Shown here piece by piece: positions 1 to 9,239 of a stretch of DNA of 64,000 nucleotides. The position numbers and the translations under genes are program-made. Under the pieces are notes generated by a model. That model was not told the DNA's origin and ran no database searches. It worked only from the letters and a program-made list of their open reading frames with translations. How positions within the stretch are numbered: the first letter of the stretch is position 1; each line of letters begins with the position of its first letter. This stretch comes from Fodinibius sp052060035 (GTDB lineage: Bacteria; Bacteroidota; Rhodothermia; Balneolales; Balneolaceae). Where the stretch lies: assembly GCF_052060035.1 (NCBI RefSeq), contig NZ_JBPOEA010000001.1, forward strand, positions 372,001 through 436,000, in the 5' to 3' direction.

Positions 1-2
1 AT

Positions 3-488
3 GTCAGCCAGTTAAATTTACAGCAGCTAATCGATGTAAATCGCCAATACTTCTATTATGGTGCCATAGCTGTTGTTTTAATATTGGCTTCTCTAATTTA
101 TTTCAGACAGTATGTGATTACAATGCCTTTAGAAACGGCCTCAAAAATATTTGGCATCCATATGGCGAGGCTCCTTTTTGTTTACAGTATAGAGATCATT
201 CAATGGATGGTCGTCATGCCTGAGGTTCCGCTGTATATCTGGTTTACCTATATGGGGGTTAAAATCATTTCGACACGCATTCCATTTTTGCCAAGTAGAG
301 ACCTCTTGTTTATTGGTGCCAGTTTGGAAATATCGAAATTTTTAGATGTTTCAGGGGCTGGTATCGCCGGAATATTATTGGCAAGTAATGTATTGACCAA
401 ATTGATGAACGTTGGTCTCTATTCATTTTTGGCATTTCGCGGGCGGTTAATTAAAAAGAATGCCTCGCAAAACGACGACGAATCCTGA
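3..488 (+). CDS. Membrane protein of unknown function, 5' end outside the window
   Basis: The reading frame is open from base 3, so the gene probably begins before the window; the TTG at 84 is only an internal codon. The visible 161 codons start with a polar stretch, then a hydrophobic helix (codons for AIAVVLILASLIYF, about 63-105), followed by at least two further hydrophobic segments and a charged, asparagine-rich C-terminus. This suggests an integral membrane protein with a cytoplasmic tail. I do not recognise the family. It converges on the minus-strand gene ending at 526, with no clear terminator between them. Confidence 0.6.
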   Translation, partial: VSQLNLQQLIDVNRQYFYYGAIAVVLILASLIYFRQYVITMPLETASKIFGIHMARLLFVYSIEIIQWMVVMPEVPLYIWFTYMGVKIISTRIPFLPSRDLLFIGASLEISKFLDVSGAGIAGILLASNVLTKLMNVGLYSFLAFRGRLIKKNASQNDDES

Positions 489-525
489 AATAAACTTAGT
501 CCAAATCGTATCTTGACAAGAAGAG

Positions 526-987
526 CTACGAGATTTTTACACTCCATTGATAGGTTTTTCTCAAGAGGAGATTACTCTCAAAATTTATATAGCGGTCAAG
601 CATTTTTGCCCAGGGATATCCAATGATGAGAAGTTCGTAGATATACACGTCAAACATGATACTCATTGTCAAATATACGCCAAAGTGCATCATTATGAGA
701 GCAGTAGCGATATAAGGGCGTGTTTTTTCAAACCAAAAGAGAAATCCAAAGAGTTCAGCCAATAGTCCAAACACAAGGGACATGGTACCAAGAAATCGGT
801 ATTCCAAGACCCATTCCTGGATAATATTAGGAGTAAATTGTCCTTTAGCTGAAGCTACATCAACACTTCGTTCGGCAATCCAGAGCGAAAGGTGTTCGCC
901 TGCCGGCCAGGTAAGACCTGTTCCAATTAATTTGCTTATAGCCGCGGAAGTATATCCTAATCCAAAGAAGAAAAAGATAAAACCCAT
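526..987 (-). CDS. C-terminal half of a nonsense-split polytopic membrane protein (HTTM/DoxX-like)
   Basis: This 153-residue frame has four hydrophobic segments and a conserved-looking motif near its start (GLGYTSAAISKLIGTGL, then WPAGEHL) resembling HTTM-type (gamma-carboxylase-like) membrane proteins. It lies in exactly the same frame as the gene at 1003-1428. Only a TAG at 1003-1005 and five sense codons (Y R R F T) separate them. No convincing ribosome binding site precedes its ATG, which falls inside what would be a transmembrane helix of the joined protein. It is best read as the distal half of one gene of about 300 codons with about eight membrane segments. If translated alone, it would be an orphan half-protein. 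Confidence 0.55.
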   Translation of the reverse strand: MGFIFFFFGLGYTSAAISKLIGTGLTWPAGEHLSLWIAERSVDVASAKGQFTPNIIQEWVLEYRFLGTMSLVFGLLAELFGFLFWFEKTRPYIATALIMMHFGVYLTMSIMFDVYIYELLIIGYPWAKMLDRYINFESNLLLRKTYQWSVKIS

Positions 988-1002
988 TGTAAATCGGCGG
1001 TA

Positions 1003-1428
1003 CTACAAGGGGTTATTACCGAAGAAAAATAAACCAAGCCCTAATGCTAATAGGCTCATCCCGATAAAATTGGATCCGTGAGATATTTCTCCCAGCGAAA
1101 AGCGTGACACATAGTGCAAATGAAAAAGGGCCAGGGCAATCAGGTAAGAATATTTAGGTAAAATTCTGACAAAGCCCATGATTGCAAATAGGGAGATTAG
1201 AGCAGCATTTATCAATGAGATATTATGCTCAAACATAAAAGAAACATCCACATACTGGGCCATACCCAGTGGGAGTACTACCTCTCCAATTTGTTGAATG
1301 TAAGGACCCCACTGCCAAGCATATTTTAATACAAAAACAATAACGAAAAGCTCAAATACTTTAAAAAAAAGAGCTTCTCCTTTTGTCGGTTCTTTATCAC
1401 TCTTAAATAAATTTTTCCAAAAATTCAC
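1003..1428 (-). CDS. N-terminal half of a nonsense-split polytopic membrane protein
   Basis: The 141-residue frame begins with a short charged cytoplasmic segment (KSDKEPTKGE) and contains four hydrophobic segments. It ends GNNPL at a TAG, beyond which the same frame continues without further stops to 526. It starts two bases after the stop of the upstream gene (1431-1913), so the two are almost certainly co-transcribed and translationally coupled. The function is unknown; the joined protein resembles HTTM-like membrane proteins. Whether the TAG is a real mutation, a sequencing error or a recoding site cannot be told from one sequence. Confidence 0.55.
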   Translation of the reverse strand: MNFWKNLFKSDKEPTKGEALFFKVFELFVIVFVLKYAWQWGPYIQQIGEVVLPLGMAQYVDVSFMFEHNISLINAALISLFAIMGFVRILPKYSYLIALALFHLHYVSRFSLGEISHGSNFIGMSLLALGLGLFFFGNNPL

Positions 1429-1430
1429 GC

Positions 1431-1913
1431 CTACTCAACTCTTAGGTTATTATTTAATAGTGTAGTATCTGCAGTAAGATAGATAAATGGTATAAATTCT
1501 ATTTGCGGCTCGTCATCTTTTGTTAAGGATCCCCTTGCCTGATAAACCAATAAATTACTTTCACTCAATTTTTTTCGCAATAATTTCCGCATTCCTGATT
1601 GTTTTTTGTGCGTCCATACTTCAGTCTTGGATATATAATTGGCAATGTCATTGGTGTTAACATTTAATTTATCAAGAGCAACCGTTTTGCCCGGCAAGCC
1701 ATCTTTATCAGTTGTTTTCCAAAGAGAGTCTATCGTTGTTTTGGAAACATCTTGTACAATAGCTCTTTTCCAAGGGGTTCCAGCCTGGGAAAACATAGGA
1801 TAAATACTAAACGGCCAAAATTCTCCAAGGTGGGTGGCCACAAGCAACCCATAAATAATTAATGTGGTTAGAGTTACTTTTACTGATTTTTTGAGGGAAT
1901 TCTTTCTCTCCAA
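1431..1913 (-). CDS. Single-pass membrane protein of unknown function
   Basis: This is a 160-residue protein. A basic N-terminus (residues 1-12) is followed by one hydrophobic helix (about 13-28), then a motif with aromatic and proline residues (GEFWPFSIYPMFSQAG) and a polar domain with a basic stretch (RKLLRKKLSES). The layout suggests an inner-membrane anchor with a periplasmic domain. It is first in a minus-strand operon with the split polytopic membrane protein, whose start lies two bases past this stop, so the pair probably works together in the membrane. It diverges from the glycosyltransferase at 2000. The family is not recognised. Confidence 0.6.
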   Translation of the reverse strand: MERKNSLKKSVKVTLTTLIIYGLLVATHLGEFWPFSIYPMFSQAGTPWKRAIVQDVSKTTIDSLWKTTDKDGLPGKTVALDKLNVNTNDIANYISKTEVWTHKKQSGMRKLLRKKLSESNLLVYQARGSLTKDDEPQIEFIPFIYLTADTTLLNNNLRVE

Positions 1914-1954
1914 AATAAGCTATCGAATAGTTAAAATTTCGCGTTAAATATACG

Positions 1955-1962
1955 TACTTTTG
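1955..1962 (+). promoter_or_regulatory. Bacteroidota-type -7 element upstream of glycosyltransferase
   Basis: TACTTTTG matches the TAnnTTTG -7 consensus of the Bacteroidota primary sigma factor and lies 38 bases before the ATG at 2000, within the 86-base divergent gap. No clean TTTG -33 element is seen at the expected distance (an A/T-rich TTAAAATTTC is present instead), so the call is tentative. Confidence 0.4.
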
Positions 1963-1999
1963 CACTTGTAAAAAAACTAACCGTGGCTAATTAGTTCTG

Positions 2000-3139
2000 A
2001 TGAATTTACTACTTGTTACACAGGATTTCCCCCCGAAAACAGGGGGGATCGAGACCTATTCTTTTGAGCTCGCGAAACGTTTTAATGGCCATGTTGAAAA
2101 ATTTGGCGTAATTGCCCCGTCACACCCGAAAGCATCGGTGATCGATAACTCTGTGCCATTTGAGGTATTTCGCGTTCCGATTAAAGATAGTCTGTTACCA
2201 TTGGCTGCTCCGGTGGTATTACTCCAGGTCATTGGAAATAACCGATTTGATACGGTGTTTCATGCCCAGTGGCAAACTGTTATTGCTTCAATCCTCACAA
2301 AAAAGCTCATTGGATATCCCTCTAAAATATATGTGGCTGCCCATGCACGAGAACTATTAATCGAACCTTTTGCAGGGCAAGCGGGCCTCATATCTAAGCA
2401 ATTACATAAGTTTAGAAAAAAGCTGTTAGCTATGGTTGATGGATTTTTTCCTGTCAGTCATTACACTTCGGATTTACTTAAAAGTGAGGGTGTGGCAGAT
2501 GAGAAAATTAACGTAGTGAATAATGGCACTGATCCCCAATTCTTTTCTCCCCGAGATACTCAAAATTTGGCTGAGAAATTAGGAGTTACTGACAAAAAAG
2601 TAATCTTTTCGGTTTGTCGGTTGGTGCCCCGCAAGGGAATGGATTTAGTTCTTCGGTCATTAAAAGAGATAGTAAAGAAAGACTCTAATGTAATATACCT
2701 TGTTGGCGGGAGCGGGCCTGATGCTACTCGACTCAAGGAATTATGTAGCTTGTTCGATCTGCAAGATCATGTAAAGTTTTTGGGACGCCTTCCGGAAGCT
2801 GAATTACCCCATTATTATAGCTTGGCTGATGTATTTGTGATGCCCGCCAAAAACGATCCTCCGGATGTTGAAGGATTTGGAATTGTATTTTTAGAGGCTA
2901 ATGCCTGTGAAACTCCAGTGATTGGAAGTAAAACGGGTGGAATACCAGATGCTATCGTTGATGGCCAAACAGGTTTACTGATAGCGGAAAATAATATTGA
3001 AGAATTATCAGAGGCTATGTGGAAGATGATCACTGATAGCGATATGGCACGACGTATGGGTAAAGTCGGCCGCGAACGAATTTTATCTGAAATCAATTGG
3101 GATACCTCAGCCCAACGTATATTAGCTGAAATGAAATAA
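2000..3139 (+). CDS. GT-B fold glycosyltransferase, family 4
   Basis: This is a 379-residue cytoplasmic or membrane-associated retaining glycosyltransferase. The N-terminal domain has the glycine-rich acceptor-side loop GG(I)E at residues 15-18. The C-terminal domain carries the donor-binding E-x7-E motif (E291...E299, in EGFGIVFLE) followed by GGIPDAI, both typical of GT4 enzymes such as PimB-like mannosyltransferases. The length is normal for the family. The sugar and acceptor cannot be predicted; a role in lipid- or surface-linked glycan synthesis is inferred from the family. A short gap separates it from the DUF3047 gene downstream. Confidence 0.85.
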   Translation: MNLLLVTQDFPPKTGGIETYSFELAKRFNGHVEKFGVIAPSHPKASVIDNSVPFEVFRVPIKDSLLPLAAPVVLLQVIGNNRFDTVFHAQWQTVIASILTKKLIGYPSKIYVAAHARELLIEPFAGQAGLISKQLHKFRKKLLAMVDGFFPVSHYTSDLLKSEGVADEKINVVNNGTDPQFFSPRDTQNLAEKLGVTDKKVIFSVCRLVPRKGMDLVLRSLKEIVKKDSNVIYLVGGSGPDATRLKELCSLFDLQDHVKFLGRLPEAELPHYYSLADVFVMPAKNDPPDVEGFGIVFLEANACETPVIGSKTGGIPDAIVDGQTGLLIAENNIEELSEAMWKMITDSDMARRMGKVGRERILSEINWDTSAQRILAEMK

Positions 3140-3215
3140 TATCTTTACGTTCTAAGAGTTTATTAATATCAACAGACGGTTATTACTTTTAATTATTAAC
3201 AAGCGATTTTTTATT

Positions 3216-3977
3216 GTGAAAACTATTTTCGCGAGAATTTTATTAGTATTTCTTTGTATTACCGCAACCTATTCATCGAGTTTCGGTCAATCCGAAATAA
3301 AAAAATTCGAAGACGGTTCTATTCTGCTGGAAGATTTTGAAGATGATTGGGTGGGAGATTTACCGGGTGACTGGTATGACCGTGATGGAAATAAACCCCT
3401 ATATGAGCATACCATTGAGGAACAGAAGACTTACAAATACAAGGTAAAAAAAGAAGACGGCAACAAGTTTCTACGTTATGAAGGTACCCGTGCAAAACAC
3501 ATGGGATTTCCGTTGATCGATAAGGATCAAAATAATATTTACGATATAAATATCTATGATACGCCTATTTTATCATGGAAAGTGCGGGCGCATCGGCTGC
3601 CGAAAGATGGGAATGAAAAATCGAGTGACCACAACGATTCGGTGGCAAGTGTTTATGTGGTTTTTGATATGGGCCGCGTAGCATTAGTGAAAAAAGTTCC
3701 TAAATCAATTCGATATACTTGGAGCTCAACTTTACCAGAAGGAGAGACCGGTTCAAAACTTTTTGGCAATCAACAAATTATTGTTGTTAAATCTGGTGTA
3801 CAAGATACTGGGAAATGGGTTACTTTTGAGCGAAATTTGGTGGAAGATTATCGACGTATGTTTGGCGATGATCCGCCCCAAAATCCATTAGCTATCCTTA
3901 TTTTAAGCGATGGTAACAGTACTGATAGCTATGTAAAGGCTGACTATGATGATATAATTCTGAAACCGGCGAAGTAA
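3216..3977 (+). CDS. DUF3047 family secreted protein
   Basis: The start is GTG (MKTIFARIL...), giving a clear signal peptide that ends around SSFGQS (residue 25). The mature part begins with an acidic stretch and has the DUF3047-type core: LSWKVRAHRLPK, then NDSVASVYVVF, and a C-terminal DDI. The family belongs to the periplasmic jelly-roll-like proteins of unknown function. The length (253) is typical. It lies between the glycosyltransferase and the MMPL permease on the same strand with gaps of 74-76 bases and may be co-transcribed with them. The molecular function is unknown. Confidence 0.75.
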   Translation: MKTIFARILLVFLCITATYSSSFGQSEIKKFEDGSILLEDFEDDWVGDLPGDWYDRDGNKPLYEHTIEEQKTYKYKVKKEDGNKFLRYEGTRAKHMGFPLIDKDQNNIYDINIYDTPILSWKVRAHRLPKDGNEKSSDHNDSVASVYVVFDMGRVALVKKVPKSIRYTWSSTLPEGETGSKLFGNQQIIVVKSGVQDTGKWVTFERNLVEDYRRMFGDDPPQNPLAILILSDGNSTDSYVKADYDDIILKPAK

Positions 3978-4051
3978 ATAGCTATTCATTGCAGATATTT
4001 TTATAAAATGATTAACTTCACGGTTTATAAAAATTTAATGATTTTATTTTA

Positions 4052-6550
4052 ATGGAAAAGATTCTCCATTTCTTTCGTCCCCTCATAAAATTTAACGCCT
4101 CGCATCCATTTTGGGTATTGGGAGTATCCATACTATCTGCAATACTGTTGGGTGGTTATGCACTGCAGTTAAAGATTGACACCGATTTGGCCAACTTGCT
4201 ACCTGAACAAAATCCGCATGTTCTGGCACTGGATGAACTGCAAGAGACCGTAGGTGGAGAAACCGCGATGGAGGTGGCTGTAAAATCGCCCAATTTTGAA
4301 GATAATAAGCGCTTAATAAATGATCTGATCCGGGAAAGCCTCAAATTGTACGATGATGAGTCTAACCGCTATTTCTTTAAGCGGTCTGAGTTTCGCAAAG
4401 AAACCGACTTTTTAGAAAATAATGCCCTCTATTTTGCCACCTCTGATGAGTTGGCTGATATTAAATCATATTTGAAGGATGAGATCCAAAAAGCCAAAGA
4501 AGATGCTAACCCTTTTTTGGTAGATTTTGATGACGAAGAAGAGGACTCCACAGAAATGGGGAGGTTTGAGGAGAGCTACGAGGCGTTGATCCCGTTAGAA
4601 TATCCCATCAGTGCCGATAGCACTATTGCGGTTTTTAAATTATATCCCACCGGTTCAAAGAGCGATTTAAGTTACCTACGGCGGATGTTTTCGTCATACG
4701 ACTCGCTGCTTACCGAAATGAATCCCCAATCCTATAATGCCGAAATGCAGGTAGAGTATGGTGGACGCTTAAAAAGGCATCTGTCAGAAATAGATTCCAT
4801 CATGGGTGATGTTTTCAGTAGTTTTGCCTCGGGTATTTCAAGCGTCTTGCTGTTAGTGATGTTTTACTTCTCTTTTAAAAAGTATCTTAACTACCAGCGC
4901 GGGAGCAAAGAGGGCAGGGAGCATACCTTTTGGGAACACCTGTTGCGATTGCCGGTGCCAATTTTGGTAATTGGCATCCCCCTTGTTATTAGTCTTACCT
5001 GGACCTTCGGTATCACGTACTTTGTACTCGGAACACTCAATACTATGACCTCAGTGCTGTTTGTGATCCTCTTTGGGATGGGGATTGACTATGGCATCCA
5101 TTATTATGCACGATATATTGAGTTCCGTGCTGGCGGAAAACCCATCATGGATTCGCTTATTGAGACATACGAAAATACGGGTTCGGCTATTTTGGTAAGT
5201 GGATTAACTACGGCTTTTTCTCTCTATGTACTGGTGCTGGCGCAGTTTAGAGGATTTTCTGAATTTGGATTTATTGCGGGTTCAGGAATTATTCTGGCGC
5301 TGTTGTGTATGCTATTTATCATTCCGTCATTACTGGTGGTTTTTGAACGTTTGAATTGGATTTTGTTTAATGCGAGCGAAGCCCCCAAAGATCGTTCAAA
5401 AAGCCTGATGCATCGCTTTCCGTTTGCACGTTCTATTGTAGTCATGGGATTGCTAATTTCGGTTGCTGTAGTATTCAATTCTCAGCACTTGCAGTTTCAG
5501 TATGATTTTGGTGATCTGGAGCCGGAATTTCCAGAGTATGTTAAGTTTAATGAATTGGAGAACCAGGTTTCCAGATCTAATAAACGAAACCCTGCATATA
5601 TATTAGCTGATAACCAAGACCAGGTTATTGAGATATTAAAAAAGCTGCGCCACAGAATGCAGACTGATACCACCAGTCCTACAATTTTGGATGTAGAGGC
5701 ACTGCCAGAGCGTTTTCCGCCTTCTGATGCAGCCGCTAACGCCAAGCTCCAAGAAATCGCCGAAGTTCGAGAATTACTGAAAGATCCATTTTTAGTTGAT
5801 CAGGAAGATGAGCAGCTTAATAAACTTCGAAAGGCTGCACAGACCACAGAACAGCTAAATATCAATCAGGTGCCGGATTATTTTAAAAGTCAATTTGTTA
5901 CACAAGATGGAGATGTTGGTAATTTTGTGATGGTATACCCCAGCGTGGGGTTATCTGATGGAGAACAATCCATAGCTTTTAAAAATGATGTGGGGAAAGT
6001 AGAACTTGATAGCGGTGAAGTGTTTTACGCCGCCAGTACGTCAATTATAGCGGCCGAGATGCTCGAGTTGATGCGCAAAGAGAGTCCCTATATGGTCGGG
6101 GCCACCTTGCTGATGGTTTTTATTTTAATGTTTGTTGCTTTCCGATCTTTTAGATGGGCTATTATTGCGATGCTTCCACTGTTAGTTGGATTACTGTTGC
6201 TGTTTGCTATTATGATGTTTACAGGCATGATGTTTAACTTCTATAATTTGGTGGTCTTGCCAGCTATCCTGGGAATAGGAGAGGATAATGGCGTTCATTT
6301 GGCCAGTCGATATCGCGAAGAGGGGAAGAACAGTATGTGGGATGTCCTGTCGAGCACTGGTCAGCACGTAACTATTGGATCCCTAACAACTATGCTTGGA
6401 TTTTCGGGCCTACTTTTTACCAATCATCCCGGCCTGCAATCGCTTGGTACTATGGCCGTTATTGGAATTGGAATGACCCTTGTGGCTGCACTTACCTTTT
6501 TGCCTGCGCTTATACAATGGCTTGAGGATGCCGACTGGATTCAATTTTAG
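4052..6550 (+). CDS. MMPL/RND superfamily permease
   Basis: This is an 832-residue inner-membrane protein with the duplicated RND layout: one N-terminal helix, a large periplasmic domain (about 45-255), a five- to six-helix block, then the same pattern again. The TM4-like motifs are GMGIDYGIH (D346) in the first half and GIGEDNGVH (E744, D745) in the second. They supply the proton-relay acids expected of a proton-driven exporter. The size and paired motifs match MMPL/HpnN-type lipid exporters rather than the roughly 1040-residue AcrB type. No membrane-fusion or outer-membrane partner is adjacent. The substrate is unknown, probably a lipid or other hydrophobic molecule. Confidence 0.85.
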   Translation: MEKILHFFRPLIKFNASHPFWVLGVSILSAILLGGYALQLKIDTDLANLLPEQNPHVLALDELQETVGGETAMEVAVKSPNFEDNKRLINDLIRESLKLYDDESNRYFFKRSEFRKETDFLENNALYFATSDELADIKSYLKDEIQKAKEDANPFLVDFDDEEEDSTEMGRFEESYEALIPLEYPISADSTIAVFKLYPTGSKSDLSYLRRMFSSYDSLLTEMNPQSYNAEMQVEYGGRLKRHLSEIDSIMGDVFSSFASGISSVLLLVMFYFSFKKYLNYQRGSKEGREHTFWEHLLRLPVPILVIGIPLVISLTWTFGITYFVLGTLNTMTSVLFVILFGMGIDYGIHYYARYIEFRAGGKPIMDSLIETYENTGSAILVSGLTTAFSLYVLVLAQFRGFSEFGFIAGSGIILALLCMLFIIPSLLVVFERLNWILFNASEAPKDRSKSLMHRFPFARSIVVMGLLISVAVVFNSQHLQFQYDFGDLEPEFPEYVKFNELENQVSRSNKRNPAYILADNQDQVIEILKKLRHRMQTDTTSPTILDVEALPERFPPSDAAANAKLQEIAEVRELLKDPFLVDQEDEQLNKLRKAAQTTEQLNINQVPDYFKSQFVTQDGDVGNFVMVYPSVGLSDGEQSIAFKNDVGKVELDSGEVFYAASTSIIAAEMLELMRKESPYMVGATLLMVFILMFVAFRSFRWAIIAMLPLLVGLLLLFAIMMFTGMMFNFYNLVVLPAILGIGEDNGVHLASRYREEGKNSMWDVLSSTGQHVTIGSLTTMLGFSGLLFTNHPGLQSLGTMAVIGIGMTLVAALTFLPALIQWLEDADWIQF

Positions 6551-6701
6551 AGATGATCTTATTTGATCATATATATTCTACTCCGTTAGACTGGTTGAAT
6601 CAACTAAACGAGGATGTAGAAGTGAGTAAATTATTTTTATAGTGTTAGCGCAAATCTTATCTTCGCATCAGATACAAAGCTAATTAAAAAATATACCAAC
6701 C

Positions 6702-8063
6702 GTGAAAGATTCTATCAGGATTGCATCAGGACAAGGGTTTTGGGGAGATCTGCCGAATGCACCCATAAATCAGGTACGTAAAGGACCTATTGATTATCTG
6801 GTAATGGATTATCTGGCCGAGGTGACGATGTCTATTATGCAGAAACAGAAGTTGCGTAATCCTGACTATGGTTATGCCCGGGATTTTGTGGGAGTTGTAA
6901 CTGAAATTCTTCCCGATATTGCCGAGCGCGGCATTAAAGTAATCTCAAATGCCGGTGGTGTAAATCCTGAAGCCTGTAAAGAACAAATTCTGGAAGCCAT
7001 TGAGGACCAGGGTTATGAGGATATCAAAGTAGCAGTGGTTGATGGTGATAATATTTTAGGTGATCTTGATACATTGATTGCCGATGACCATCCCCTGAAC
7101 AATATGGAAACCGGTGAACCCATTACATCGGTTAAGGATGAGCTGCTCAGTGCCAATGTCTATTTTGGATCGCGTCCCATCGTGGAAGCACTGAATAAAG
7201 GCGCTGATATTGTAGTAACCGGACGTGTGACTGACACTGGTTTAACGTTGGCACCAATGATTCATGAGTTTGACTGGTCGTTTGATGATTACGATAAAAT
7301 GTCTGCAGGAACGATTGCCGGCCATATTATCGAATGTGGAGCCCAGGTTTCGGGGGGTAATTTTACCGATTGGCAGAAGGTGGATGACTTTTTGGATATT
7401 GGATTCCCAATTATTGAAGCGAATCCTGATGGTAGTTTTTATGTGACCAAACATGAATATACCGGGGGCTTGATTAGTGAGCAAACGGTAAAAGAGCAGT
7501 TGCTTTACGAAATTGGAGATCCTACCGAATATATTACCCCTGATTGTATTGCTGACTTTACATCTGTGAACCTTGAAGAGGCCGGACCGAATCGAGTGAA
7601 GGTGTCCGGGATCAAAGGTCGACCTGAGACTGATACGTATAAAATTTCTGCCAGCTATAACGACGGTTACAAGTTGTCATCAACGCTGGTGTATTCTTGG
7701 CCGCAGGCGTTGAAAAAAGCCCAAAAAGCTGGTGAGATATTACAGGATCGTGCTGACGCACTGGGCCTCGAATATGAGGATTTCAGGGTAGAGTATGTGG
7801 GTGTAAATGGATGCAGTGAACGACCAATAACTGACGAGCTTTTGGGAGAAGAACATGAGGAAGTGCAGATGCGCGTTTCTCTGTCCGGGAACAGTAAAGA
7901 CGATTTAAATCGTTTTGGCAAAGAAGTGGCTCCACTCATTCTAACAGGACCCAGTGGTGTTACAGGTTTTGCAGGGGGACGACCGAAAGCCAGTGGCATC
8001 GTTGCTTATTGGCCTGCTCTTTTAGATAAAAAGGCTGTTTCTCCAAGGGTTCGTATCTTCTAA
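6702..8063 (+). CDS. AtuA-like protein (DUF1446)
   Basis: The 453-residue protein starts at GTG and has the AtuA/DUF1446 features: IASGQGFWGD at the N-terminus, SNAGGVNPEAC near residue 85, DIVVTGRVTDT, and GGNFTDW in the middle. The family is named for acyclic terpene utilisation but is broadly distributed and its reaction is not established. The length fits the stand-alone version lacking the C-terminal DUF4387 extension. No other terpene-degradation genes (acyl-CoA carboxylase, lyase) are nearby, so the metabolic role here is open. Confidence 0.85.
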   Translation: MKDSIRIASGQGFWGDLPNAPINQVRKGPIDYLVMDYLAEVTMSIMQKQKLRNPDYGYARDFVGVVTEILPDIAERGIKVISNAGGVNPEACKEQILEAIEDQGYEDIKVAVVDGDNILGDLDTLIADDHPLNNMETGEPITSVKDELLSANVYFGSRPIVEALNKGADIVVTGRVTDTGLTLAPMIHEFDWSFDDYDKMSAGTIAGHIIECGAQVSGGNFTDWQKVDDFLDIGFPIIEANPDGSFYVTKHEYTGGLISEQTVKEQLLYEIGDPTEYITPDCIADFTSVNLEEAGPNRVKVSGIKGRPETDTYKISASYNDGYKLSSTLVYSWPQALKKAQKAGEILQDRADALGLEYEDFRVEYVGVNGCSERPITDELLGEEHEEVQMRVSLSGNSKDDLNRFGKEVAPLILTGPSGVTGFAGGRPKASGIVAYWPALLDKKAVSPRVRIF

Positions 8064-8152
8064 ATTTATCGCTAATTAACTTAGAATTTTGGCGTAATAT
8101 TTCGGATTTTACAGTGCTGAAAAATAAAACAGTAAAAAAGAGTACCTCATAA

Positions 8153-9187
8153 ATGGTTATTGGAATTATTGGCGCAAGTATTTCGGGATTAATTGCCGGC
8201 AAGCGGCTGGCTGAGGCCGGGCATGATGTTACAATTATTGAAAAAAGTCGTTCCCTTGGCGGTCGCCTCAAAACAGTGAAGTTGGATGATCTGAATTTGG
8301 ATGTTGGGCTCACGCATTTTGATGTCAACACTAATACCTTTGGTTCCTTTGTAAAAAAGCAGGAAGAGGAGGGAGCGGTACAGAAATGGGCGAAAGAATT
8401 TAATTATTACGATGGGACAAAACTTTTAGATGTTGGTCCCAATTCTGATTCCCACCAATATTATACAGGTACAAATGGACTACAGTCTTTAGCAGAAAGT
8501 ATGAGCCGGTGGGTGGATATTAAATCGGAGGAAAAGGCTGGTGGATTGACGTATATTGGGCCTGATCGTAGTAAAAAGCGATCCTGGATGATCAATCTTA
8601 CTGATATCAGTGTTTTTGAATGTGATGCTGTTATTATTGCCACTTCTGCTGTAGATGCTTACGGCCTATTGCAAACAGTGCAGAACAAAACAGAATCCCG
8701 CCGCATAATCCGACATATTGATGAAGTCCGATATGATGGTTGTTTCTCACTGGCTGCAACCTATAATAAACAGGAGTTGCCGGATTGGAAAGGTATTGAA
8801 TGCGAAAACAGTGCTATCAAATGGATTAGCAATGAATCGTCGAAGTTAAATGCTGATCAAGCAGCACTTGTCATACAATCCACACCAGCATTTTATCGTG
8901 AGCACGCACACAAAAGCGATGATGAGATTAAAGAGCTGATTTTTGAGGAAGCTTCTGATATCGTCGGATCGTGGGTTCACCATTCTAAATCAACCTATCT
9001 ACAAAACTGGAAGTACTTTAAAGCCAAAAACCCCATTAATGAATATTTTATGGAGTTGGAACTCGATGATGCTCCACTTGCGTTAATAGGAGACTACTTA
9101 GGTGGTTTTTCTCTGGAAAACGCCTTTGTATCAGGGTATAACTTGTCAGAATATTGGAAAAAGAAATATACCGAAGTTACGGTTTAA
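8153..9187 (+). CDS. NAD(P)/FAD-dependent oxidoreductase, renalase-like
   Basis: The 344-residue protein opens with a Rossmann dinucleotide-binding motif (IGIIGASISGLIAG, residues 3-16), an acidic ribose-binding position about 20 residues later (IIEKS), and GGRLKT. This is the pattern of FAD amine-oxidase-like enzymes. The third position of the usual GxGxxG is Ser9, a mild deviation. A DSH/YYTGTNGLQSL region and a C-terminal GDYLGGFSLENAFVSG motif fit the FAD-contacting C-terminus of renalase/phytoene-desaturase relatives. The substrate is unknown. It lies 89 bases after the AtuA-like gene and 52 bases before the ABC gene. Confidence 0.8.
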   Translation: MVIGIIGASISGLIAGKRLAEAGHDVTIIEKSRSLGGRLKTVKLDDLNLDVGLTHFDVNTNTFGSFVKKQEEEGAVQKWAKEFNYYDGTKLLDVGPNSDSHQYYTGTNGLQSLAESMSRWVDIKSEEKAGGLTYIGPDRSKKRSWMINLTDISVFECDAVIIATSAVDAYGLLQTVQNKTESRRIIRHIDEVRYDGCFSLAATYNKQELPDWKGIECENSAIKWISNESSKLNADQAALVIQSTPAFYREHAHKSDDEIKELIFEEASDIVGSWVHHSKSTYLQNWKYFKAKNPINEYFMELELDDAPLALIGDYLGGFSLENAFVSGYNLSEYWKKKYTEVTV

Positions 9188-9239
9188 TAATTATTGCATA
9201 ATAATCTGAGAGAGTCAGATAGAAAACAGGAAGGTCCCC

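Noticed and set aside
6553..6642. A 29-codon frame after the MMPL gene (MILFDHIYSTPLDW...)
   Set aside because: Short, no clear ribosome binding site, no recognised family. It could be a gene remnant but cannot be supported.
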